A stretch of 64,000 nucleotides of DNA from Orbaceae bacterium lpD01 (lineage in GTDB: Bacteria; Pseudomonadota; Gammaproteobacteria; Enterobacterales; Orbaceae): assembly GCA_036251705.1 (NCBI GenBank), contig CP133959.1, forward strand, positions 868,001 through 932,000. Reading direction: 5' to 3'. Under the pieces are notes generated by a model. That model worked only from the letters and a program-made list of their open reading frames with translations. It did not search any database and was not told where the DNA came from. Made by a program: the position numbers and the translations under genes. Below, piece by piece: positions 27,583-35,490 of this stretch (position 1 is the stretch's first letter; each line of letters starts with the position of its first letter).

Positions 27583-27889
27583 TGACTGCTTAAAGTCAGT
27601 ATTGCCCTTAATATGACGTTAATATTATTAGACTAAAATAGTGGTTATATAAAAACGATATGATTTATTTTTTCGGTCGAGACTATTTTATCGGCTGAGT
27701 TTTTGATTGTGATATGTCTATGCTATTGAGCTTTATGGTTAATAACAAAATTGGCTAACTGACACAGTGTAAAGAAGATAATCGCTTGACCTCCTCGTCC
27801 TGTTGCGCTGTTTGCCGATAACAATAATATTCAATAACGCCACCGAATAGTCATAGATATATTGCGATGAGGCAGAAGGAGGAATATTG
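27583..27889. other. Gap between pmbA and the SulP gene
   Basis: 307 bases without a gene. TGACT/AGTCA near 27583-27600 forms a small hairpin just after pmbA that could weakly terminate. The rest is AT-rich and should hold the promoter of the SulP gene; no specific operator was identified. Confidence 0.4.
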
Positions 27890-29656
27890 ATGGCCTTAAA
27901 AGATCGCGCTTCTTTTCAACAGTTCATGCGCTGGATGCCTGGACTGGAAAGTCTGCTATTTTATCAACGTAAACATTTAAGTGCGGATATTCGGGCTGGA
28001 TTGTCGGTTGCCGCTGTCTCTTTGCCGGTATCGATTGCTTATGCTGAACTGACTGGCGTCGGGGCGATAGCCGGATTGTACTCGACCATTCTACCCTTAA
28101 TCGTGTATGCGCTTTTTGGCTCATCCAGACAGTTGATTGTCGGGCCTGATACGGCAACTTGTGCGGTGATTGCGGCGGTGGTTGCCCCTTTAGCGATGGG
28201 GGATCCGATTCTACGCTGGGAACTGGTGGTTATCACCACACTGATGATTGGATTTTGGTGTATTATTGCGGCAAAATTTCATCTTGGTTCTTTAGCTGAC
28301 TTACTCTCCAAGCCGATCTTAATGGGACTGTTAAATGGTATCTCTTTAACGATTATCTTAGATCAGCTCGCTAAAAGTGCTGGTTTTAAATATGAAGTAA
28401 ATGGTTTTATTGAACGATTAATTCGTTTACCGACCTATCTTTTCGATATGCATATTCCTACCGCGACGATCTCGGCCTGTACTTTATTAATTTTACTTGG
28501 GGTTAAAAAAGTCAGACCACGCTGGCCTGCGCCATTAATTGCGGTGGTGATCATGACACTATTATCCTGGATGCTGAACTTTGAAAAGCAGCATGTCGCT
28601 ATTATTGGCCGGATTACAGCAGAGGGATTACCGCTCTCTTCCTGGCTCGATTTTGATGTGAGCTTGACCCGTGAGCTGGTGGTACCCTCGATCAATATCG
28701 CGATTATCTGTTTTGTCAGTATGATGATTACGGTGCGTAGCTTCGGGGTAAAAAATAATTATGATACCAATGCCGATGTTGAATTTAGAGCGTTGGGATT
28801 CGCCAATATAGCAGCTGGTCTATCGCAGGGATTTGTGGTCAGCGGCACGTCATCGAGAACGGCGGTGAATGATGCCAGTGGTGGAAAAACGCAATTAGTA
28901 TCGATTATTGCCGCGGTTTTAATTGGTATTGTGGTGCTATTTTTTCTTAAGCCATTACAGTATATTCCCGTCAGTGTTTTGGGTATTATTTTGATTTACT
29001 CCTCCTGGTCATTAGTCGATTTACGGTCTATCTTTCAGCTATTTAATCGTAATCGAGACGCTTTTTATCTCAGTTTAGCGACATTAGTTGCGGTATTAGT
29101 GATTGGCATTATTCCCGGTATGGGGCTGGCGGTATTACTCGGCCTGTTTCTATTCCTGCGAAAAATATTTAGACCCACAGAGCAGTTACTGGGCGTTGAT
29201 AGTAATGGTTTAATTCACTCGATTGGCGGGGATACTAAACCGATAGCCAATGTTTTGATGTATCGATTTAATTCACCGTTAACCTATTTTAATATTGGCT
29301 ATTTTAAACGTCGCTTACTGACGCTGATTGATGAATCACCCGTGCACTGTAAATGGATTATTATTGATGCGGTGCCGAGCTTCACCTATCCTGATGTCAA
29401 TGTGTTAAGTGGGATTGAAGAGTTACTGCGCTCATTTAAAGTGCGTGATTGTGTGTTAGTGTTAGCCGGGCGGCGTGGAAGCTTAAAACGCTGGTTTAAG
29501 GATATGGATATTGATTTAGATAGAGATCATATCGAATTTGTTTCGGATCTCTATTTAGCGATTCGAATGGTACAGAGTAAAGATCAGGCGAGTTTGACCA
29601 GCGTAACAACGGATGAATCAACACCAGCAGAATCGGCATCTCAGGCAAACGGATAA
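27890..29656 (+). CDS. SulP-family anion permease with C-terminal STAS domain
   Basis: Inner-membrane SLC26/SulP transporter of 588 residues. Residues about 40-425 form the transmembrane core, beginning with DIRAGLSVAAVSLPVSIAYA and containing the SulP signature segment FVVSGTSSRTAVNDASGGKTQL near residue 325, where the SSRTAVN core is conserved. Residues about 440-560 form a STAS domain (WIIIDAVPSFTYPDVNVLSG). Relatives carry sulfate, bicarbonate, dicarboxylates or other anions, and I cannot tell which here. The ATG at 27890 has an AAGGAGG element seven bases upstream. yfaY follows after 28 bases. Confidence 0.9.
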   Translation: MALKDRASFQQFMRWMPGLESLLFYQRKHLSADIRAGLSVAAVSLPVSIAYAELTGVGAIAGLYSTILPLIVYALFGSSRQLIVGPDTATCAVIAAVVAPLAMGDPILRWELVVITTLMIGFWCIIAAKFHLGSLADLLSKPILMGLLNGISLTIILDQLAKSAGFKYEVNGFIERLIRLPTYLFDMHIPTATISACTLLILLGVKKVRPRWPAPLIAVVIMTLLSWMLNFEKQHVAIIGRITAEGLPLSSWLDFDVSLTRELVVPSINIAIICFVSMMITVRSFGVKNNYDTNADVEFRALGFANIAAGLSQGFVVSGTSSRTAVNDASGGKTQLVSIIAAVLIGIVVLFFLKPLQYIPVSVLGIILIYSSWSLVDLRSIFQLFNRNRDAFYLSLATLVAVLVIGIIPGMGLAVLLGLFLFLRKIFRPTEQLLGVDSNGLIHSIGGDTKPIANVLMYRFNSPLTYFNIGYFKRRLLTLIDESPVHCKWIIIDAVPSFTYPDVNVLSGIEELLRSFKVRDCVLVLAGRRGSLKRWFKDMDIDLDRDHIEFVSDLYLAIRMVQSKDQASLTSVTTDESTPAESASQANG

Positions 29657-29684
29657 CCCACAGTCAATTGGTAAGGAACGCACC

Positions 29685-30899
29685 ATGGCACAGTTAAATA
29701 AGATCAACATAGAGATGCTCAGTACCGGTGTTGAGGTTCTCTATGGGCAAATTATTGATACCAATGCCGCTTGGTTATCCGACTTTTTGTTCCAACAGGG
29801 CTTTGCTATGACGGCACGTACCACGGCTGGTGATAATCTACAGCAACTTATTGCCATGTTGCAGGCGCGTAGTCAAGAGAATGATATCTTAATTGTCAAT
29901 GGTGGGCTTGGACCAACACAGGACGATTTAAGTGCACTAGCCGCGGCCATCGCTTGCGGTGAAACATTAGTGCTGAATGAGCCGTGGCTTAGGCAGATGC
30001 AGCGTTATTATGCTGCCAGCGGTCGTGAAATGTCACCAGCAAATGAGAAGCAGGCGATGTTGCCCAAAGGTGCGGAGATGATTAGTAATCCGGTGGGTAC
30101 CGCTTGTGGCTTTTCGCTGCAAATGAATGGTTGCTGGTTATTTTTTACGCCAGGTGTGCCGTCAGAATTTAAAGTCATGATAAAAGATGAAATTTTGCCG
30201 CGTATACGTCAATTATATCCTGAGACGGAGCCGATGTTATGTTATCGGTTAACCATACTGGGTCGCTCAGAAAGCGAACTAGCCAGCGAATTGGAGCGTA
30301 ATCTAGTCCTGCCTGAAGCGGTCTCATTAGGTTATCGCGCAGCTATGCCGATAGTTGAACTCAAACTGACGGGACCGGCTCACTGTCAACCGGCCATGGA
30401 CAACATTTGGCAGCAGATCCAGCAGCAGGTTAATGACAGTACTATTTTTCATGGTACTATCGGTTTACCGGCACTTATCGCGACATTGTTGGGGCAAAAA
30501 AACTTGCATCTGACGGTCATCGAACAGTATACCGCCGGCTTATTAAGCTATCAGCTCTATCAGGCCGATGCCCCGCTGGTAAAATCAACAGTCTGTCAGG
30601 GACAGGTGCATGATTTACGGCAACTCGCGGCGCAGCAGCAAGCTGAAACTCAGGCTGATATCGTTTTAGCTATCGGCGATTATCAGCCGGATGAGCACTT
30701 TTTTGAGATTGTCTTACTTTCTCAGTCTCAGTCTCAGTGGCAGACCGCCCGCTTTCGCATGACCTATACCAGTCGGCAATATGCCAAACCCATTTTACAA
30801 GAGACGTTCTTAACGGTGGCTTTAGATTTACTCAGACGCCATCTGCTTGGTTTGCCTATGGTAGCGCCTAATATTTGGCTCACAGTTGAACCCATTTAA
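29685..30899 (+). CDS. yfaY: CinA-like protein YfaY
   Basis: Member of the competence/damage-inducible CinA family. The N-terminal MoaB/MogA-like domain (about residues 7-170, with MLSTGVEVLYGQIIDTNAAWL, VNGGLGPTQDDLSA and FTPGVPSEFKVM) is clear and matches E. coli YfaY closely. The C-terminal region is degenerate compared with CinA proteins that carry an active nicotinamide-nucleotide deamidase: I do not see the GxSxxxGGVAG deamidase motif. YfaY's own function is not known; CinA homologues hydrolyse ADP-ribose in some species. The ATG at 29685 has AAGGA eight bases upstream; the frame extends into the preceding gene. Its stop is nine bases from the stop of the converging gene. Confidence 0.88.
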   Translation: MAQLNKINIEMLSTGVEVLYGQIIDTNAAWLSDFLFQQGFAMTARTTAGDNLQQLIAMLQARSQENDILIVNGGLGPTQDDLSALAAAIACGETLVLNEPWLRQMQRYYAASGREMSPANEKQAMLPKGAEMISNPVGTACGFSLQMNGCWLFFTPGVPSEFKVMIKDEILPRIRQLYPETEPMLCYRLTILGRSESELASELERNLVLPEAVSLGYRAAMPIVELKLTGPAHCQPAMDNIWQQIQQQVNDSTIFHGTIGLPALIATLLGQKNLHLTVIEQYTAGLLSYQLYQADAPLVKSTVCQGQVHDLRQLAAQQQAETQADIVLAIGDYQPDEHFFEIVLLSQSQSQWQTARFRMTYTSRQYAKPILQETFLTVALDLLRRHLLGLPMVAPNIWLTVEPI

Positions 30900-30908
30900 T
30901 CTGATATT

Positions 30909-31685
30909 CTAGGCCTCATCCTGCCAGGTTTCCGGTAGATGTTTCCAGAAACGTTTGGGCATAAATTGTTTTTGCAACTTAGGATTTATTCGTTCTTTGA
31001 TGGTTAATGCTTTGAAATAGTTACGCCACATTTGCATAAATTTCTCTTCCCCTTCCGCCATATATTGCTGATTTAAACGACCATTCACTAAAAAGTCACT
31101 GGCGTCATCGAGTGTGATGTCCATGATCTGCTTACCATCAAAAAAATAGCCGTAGCCACGCTGTTCATCATAAATAGCCCATTTTTGATCGGCAAAGCGA
31201 TCCTTAAAATGACCACAAACCAGCGGTAATACATTGTATCTTGGTGCGATGGGGGAAAAGTAGATATCATCAGCGGTTTTGTTAAAACGCACAAACATCA
31301 AGACATAATGGCGTTCGTGGCTCACTTTTTTCGCGAGCTGTTTAACGGCTAAAATATCCGGATCAGCAAAGTGCTGTTCAATATTTCTTGGTGAATCGAA
31401 GACTTTACGGATATAACGGAAAATTAGCATGCGGCTTTCCGGTGTTTGCGCCAACCAAACATAGCTCAGCTGATTCAGGGCAAATTTAGAGAGCTTTTTC
31501 TGTAGTGCCTGACTCACTCGTTCATATTTACTATTGACCGTATCGACTTGATGAGTCTGCTCAGTGAGTAGCGGTTCAATTTCACCCTGACAGAGTAATG
31601 CATCCGGAAATGATTTGAGTTTATAAGCATCAAACACGGCACAAAGCAGGCCCTGAAAAGTATTATCGAAGTAAAAAATATTCAT
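30909..31685 (-). CDS. DUF4130/TIGR03915-type putative DNA metabolism protein
   Basis: A 258-residue protein of the family found next to a radical SAM protein or fused to UdgX-type uracil-DNA glycosylases, annotated only as putative DNA repair or metabolism. Recognisable features are the N-terminal FYFDNTFQGLLCAVFDAYK, VSHERHYVLMFVRF in the middle and the C-terminal NPKLQKQFMPKRFWKHLPE signature. No known catalytic motif is evident. It follows the radical SAM gene after 47 bases on the same strand, and the pair is probably one operon. The start is the ATG at 31685; a GTG is one codon upstream. Confidence 0.85.
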   Translation of the reverse strand: MNIFYFDNTFQGLLCAVFDAYKLKSFPDALLCQGEIEPLLTEQTHQVDTVNSKYERVSQALQKKLSKFALNQLSYVWLAQTPESRMLIFRYIRKVFDSPRNIEQHFADPDILAVKQLAKKVSHERHYVLMFVRFNKTADDIYFSPIAPRYNVLPLVCGHFKDRFADQKWAIYDEQRGYGYFFDGKQIMDITLDDASDFLVNGRLNQQYMAEGEEKFMQMWRNYFKALTIKERINPKLQKQFMPKRFWKHLPETWQDEA

Positions 31686-31732
31686 CACTATCTTAATGTT
31701 GTAAGCTGCATTTAACCGGTTATCGGTTAAGA

Positions 31733-32989
31733 TTAAAAACCAATCGAGAGTTGCTCAGGTTGGCCACGGGGGATTGGGGTTGGTGCGATCAACGCTAAAC
31801 GCACATTTTCTGGTTTGGCCTCATGAATCGTCAGCATTGACTTATCCCGACAGTGAATAAAATATTGTGCCCGTTTCAGTACGACCCCAATCCGTTTCAA
31901 GGCATTTAGGGTGAGTGCGCCATGCTGACGGGCACTGACAATCATCCGTGCGGATTTAATGCCGATGCCAGGTACGCGCAATATCTGTTCATAACTGGCT
32001 CGATTCACGTCGACCGGAAAGTATTCCGGATGGCGAAGCGCCCAGGATAGTTTAGGATCAATATCGAGTTCTAATTCCGGATGAAGATCATTCACAATTT
32101 CATTGACGTTAAATTGATAGAAACGCAGTAACCAGTCAGCCTGATAAAGTCTGTTTTCGCGTAACTTGGGCACATCTTTGACGACAGGGAGGCGTTTGTC
32201 GTACTCATTGACCGGAATAAAACCGGAGTAGTAGACGCGTTTCATGGTCGGCCTTTGATAAAGCACTGAGGTTAAATTCAAAATATCTTTATCGGTTTCA
32301 TTAGTGGCACCAATAATAATTTGGGTACTTTGACCAGCCGGTGCAAAGCGGGGAGCATTGCGATGCTTTTTGCGATCTTCTTTGCTTTCCAGCGTATATT
32401 GTTGAATATGATGCATCGGCTTATAAATACTTTGATGATCTTTTTCTGGCGCAAGCAGCTTCAGGTTCTGTTCAGTTGGGATTTCAAGATTGATACTCAG
32501 TCTATCCGCATAGAGACCAGCCTGATAGGTGAGCTCTTTGCTCGCGCCCGGAATCGTTTTCATATGAATATAGCCATTATATTGATGCTCGGTACGGAGT
32601 AATTTAACGACATTAATCATTCTTTCCATGGTATGATCAGGATTTTTGATAATGCCGGAACTTAAAAACAGGCCTTCAATATAGTTTCGTCGATAAAATT
32701 CAATCGTTAAATTCGCCAGCTCTTTAGGTGAAAAAGCGGCACGCGGAATATCATTACTACGGCGATTAATACAGTAAGCACAATCATATAGGCAAAAGTT
32801 GGTCAGCATAATCTTTAGTAGCGCCACACATCGGCCATCTTCCGTATAGCTATGACAAATTCCCCAACCATTGGCATTACCAATACCTTGTGAGGTATTG
32901 TTACGTGTGGTGCCGCTTGATGCACAAGAGATATCATACTTAGCTGACTCAGCCAGAATGACAAGTTTATCTATGATCTCTTTTCGCAT
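31733..32989 (-). CDS. Putative DNA modification/repair radical SAM protein (TIGR03916 type)
   Basis: A 418-residue protein with a radical SAM cluster CX3CX2C at residues 66, 70 and 73 (NFCLYDCAYCINR), which should bind a 4Fe-4S cluster and S-adenosylmethionine. Further cysteines at 22, 45 and 54 before it may bind a second metal site. Near residues 336-378, ILRVPGIGIKSARMIV is a helix-hairpin-helix segment typical of DNA-binding proteins, which is why the family is thought to act on DNA. The reaction is unknown. Its partner is the downstream DUF4130-type gene. The frame starts with TTG at 33001, but the ATG at 32989 is more likely. Confidence 0.88.
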   Translation of the reverse strand: MRKEIIDKLVILAESAKYDISCASSGTTRNNTSQGIGNANGWGICHSYTEDGRCVALLKIMLTNFCLYDCAYCINRRSNDIPRAAFSPKELANLTIEFYRRNYIEGLFLSSGIIKNPDHTMERMINVVKLLRTEHQYNGYIHMKTIPGASKELTYQAGLYADRLSINLEIPTEQNLKLLAPEKDHQSIYKPMHHIQQYTLESKEDRKKHRNAPRFAPAGQSTQIIIGATNETDKDILNLTSVLYQRPTMKRVYYSGFIPVNEYDKRLPVVKDVPKLRENRLYQADWLLRFYQFNVNEIVNDLHPELELDIDPKLSWALRHPEYFPVDVNRASYEQILRVPGIGIKSARMIVSARQHGALTLNALKRIGVVLKRAQYFIHCRDKSMLTIHEAKPENVRLALIAPTPIPRGQPEQLSIGF

Positions 32990-33258
32990 AGAATTTCCCA
33001 ATGTTAACTGTTTATTTATACAGTATAATGCAAATAAGGTAACTTGTCATTGATTAAAAATGACTTTAAATCATGGGACTAGGTGTAATCAATTCACGAA
33101 GAACCGTTGGATATGATGATGAAGCGATAATATATTGATGAATGATCAATGATGAATGATGAATTGTGAGCATTTTTGCTGGCTTAGACTATCGGTATTG
33201 TCTCAATGAAGCACGGTAACTTTGTAGATGGTAGTTTACAACGTCACCGTGTCTTCTC

Positions 33259-35340
33259 TTAGGCATTGATATATTTTTCTCTATCGGGTAACCAGCAATC
33301 CACTAACTGGCGAGCACTTTGCGGATGATGATCGAGTAGATAGTGAGAGACCCGCTGAATCTGGCCAATTAGATGCTGATCTCGCACCAGATCGACAACT
33401 TTAAAATCAGCGGTACCAATCTGTTTGGTGCCCAGTATTTCGCCAATACCGCGAATCTCCATATCTTTTTGGGCGATGACAAATCCATCATTGCTATCGC
33501 GCATGACCTGTAATCGTGATTGCGCCGTTTTAGAGAGCGGTGCTTGATAGAGCAGGACGCAATGTGAGACGGCACTGCCTCGTCCCACTCGGCCACGTAA
33601 CTGATGTAATTGGGATAAACCAAGACGTTCGGCATTTTCAATGATCATTAAGCTGGCATTGGAGACATCAACCCCTACTTCAATCACCGTGGTTGCGACT
33701 AACAATTGAATCTGATTATCCTTAAAAGATTGCATGATCTGCTGTTTTTCGGCGGGTTTCATTCTGCCATGAATCAGACCTACGTTGATTGGGGCCAGAT
33801 AGGCTTGCAGCTCTTGGGCTAAATTTTCAGCCGCTTGTGCGTCGAGGGTTTCCGACTCCTCGACCAGTGTACAAACCCAATAGACCTGACTGCCATGTTT
33901 ACAAGCTTGTTTCACTCGCTCAATAATCTCCAAGCGACGGGTATTGGCAATCACCACGGTAGTAATCGGTGTGCGGCCCGGCGGCAGTTCATCAATGATG
34001 GAGATAGCCAAATCGGCATATATCGTCATCGCTAACGTTCGTGGAATTGGGGTGGCTGTCATAATTAATTGATGTGGGCAGCGCTCATTTTTGACCCCTT
34101 TTTGCCAAAGACTTAATCGCTGGTTAACACCGAAGCGATGCTGCTCATCAATAATCACCAAAGCCAGATCGGCAAATTGGGCTTTATCATAAAAGATGGC
34201 GTGCGTACCAATGATCATGGTGATCTCACCCCGGGTAATTGCATCAAATTGTGCTTGTTTCGCTTTACCTTGTAAACGACCGGAGACCCAATCAAGCGTA
34301 ATATTCAACGGTTCAAACCATTTTTTGAAGTTGAGATAGTGTTGTTCAGCCAGAATCTCGGTCGGCGCCATCAAGACAACCTGTTTACCATTTTCGATGG
34401 CCATTAATGCTGCCATTGCCGCAACCATGGTTTTGCCGGAACCGACATCGCCTTGCACTAATCGCATCATCGGAACGGGATACTTTAGATCTTGTTCAAT
34501 CTCTTCTGTTACACGCTTTTGGGCATCGGTTAAGGAGAAGGGGAGCTGAGCCAAAAAAGGGCTAATCAGCTTCTGACTGGCAATGAGCGGATAAGCTTGC
34601 TGATCTTGATTGTAATTTTTGGTCAGTTGCATGCTCAGTTGGTAGGCTAGTAGCTCTTCAAAGATTAGCCGTTTTTGCGCCGGGTGCTCGCCGCTATCGA
34701 TTAGTGCCGGATCAATATCAACCGGCGGCTGATGAATGGTGGATAAGGCAGTGACAATATCTGGCATGGCTTGCATTAAATTCGTCGGTAAGATCTCTTC
34801 AGGCTGATTACGCTTGAGTAGTAAAAGTGCTTGGGTAATCAGTTTACGCAGTACGGTTTGCGTCATGCCTTCGGTGGTTGGATAAACCGGCGTCAGTTGA
34901 CCGTCATCGGTCTGTAGACTGGCTTGATGACGAATAAGCTGATATTGCGGATGGATGATCTCAACACCGCGTTTGCCTTGCTTGATTTCACCATAAGCTC
35001 GGACCCATTCACCTTGGCGTAGACTATTTTGGATACCAACATTAAAGTACATAAAGCGTAAATTGGCCAATCCAGTACCGTCAGAAAGGGTACAGACAAG
35101 CATTTTACGACGGCCAGCAATAATCTGTTTTTGGACAATTTCCCCTTCAATGGAGATATGCTGACCCACTTTTACATCCGCGATTTTACTGGTGAGTGCA
35201 CGATTTTCATAACGAAATGGAAAATGTAGTAGGAGATCTTGGATGGTATTGAGGCCCAGTTTATGAAGTTTCTGTTCTAATGCCGGACCAACACCAGAGA
35301 GGTTTTTTATAGGAATATGATTAAACAGTCGTGAATTCAT
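33259..35340 (-). CDS. recG: ATP-dependent DNA helicase RecG
   Basis: Superfamily 2 helicase that reverses stalled forks and processes branched DNA and R-loops. The 693 residues comprise an N-terminal wedge domain with OB fold, then the helicase core with Walker A VQGDVGSGKTMVA (near residue 292), the DEQH box IIDEQHRFGV (near 395) and the second RecA domain with VATTVIEVGVDV and QLRGRVGRG. It is the last gene of the gmk-rpoZ-spoT-recG series. In E. coli trmH lies between spoT and recG; here only 150 non-coding bases do. Confidence 0.97.
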   Translation of the reverse strand: MNSRLFNHIPIKNLSGVGPALEQKLHKLGLNTIQDLLLHFPFRYENRALTSKIADVKVGQHISIEGEIVQKQIIAGRRKMLVCTLSDGTGLANLRFMYFNVGIQNSLRQGEWVRAYGEIKQGKRGVEIIHPQYQLIRHQASLQTDDGQLTPVYPTTEGMTQTVLRKLITQALLLLKRNQPEEILPTNLMQAMPDIVTALSTIHQPPVDIDPALIDSGEHPAQKRLIFEELLAYQLSMQLTKNYNQDQQAYPLIASQKLISPFLAQLPFSLTDAQKRVTEEIEQDLKYPVPMMRLVQGDVGSGKTMVAAMAALMAIENGKQVVLMAPTEILAEQHYLNFKKWFEPLNITLDWVSGRLQGKAKQAQFDAITRGEITMIIGTHAIFYDKAQFADLALVIIDEQHRFGVNQRLSLWQKGVKNERCPHQLIMTATPIPRTLAMTIYADLAISIIDELPPGRTPITTVVIANTRRLEIIERVKQACKHGSQVYWVCTLVEESETLDAQAAENLAQELQAYLAPINVGLIHGRMKPAEKQQIMQSFKDNQIQLLVATTVIEVGVDVSNASLMIIENAERLGLSQLHQLRGRVGRGSAVSHCVLLYQAPLSKTAQSRLQVMRDSNDGFVIAQKDMEIRGIGEILGTKQIGTADFKVVDLVRDQHLIGQIQRVSHYLLDHHPQSARQLVDCWLPDREKYINA

Positions 35341-35490
35341 GATTGGAAGCTCAATACCGGTAACGCAGAAGTTAAAGTTAACGTGCGGCAGATGACCGCG
35401 ATTTGCCTTTATTTTATCGTAGAACTTATCAATACACGATACTTTTACTCAACCTTATTAGTCGAAAATGCGCGAGCTGTGGTTGTGTGA

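Noticed and set aside
33120-33175. Short tandem repeats (GATGAATGAT-like) downstream of the radical SAM pair
   Set aside because: Irregular low-complexity AT-rich DNA in a 257-base gap, with no constant spacing; not a CRISPR or VNTR.
33211-33250. Imperfect CACGGT/ACCGTG hairpin after recG as an intrinsic terminator
   Set aside because: The stem has large internal loops and no T-tract follows on the minus strand; possible but not supported enough to list.
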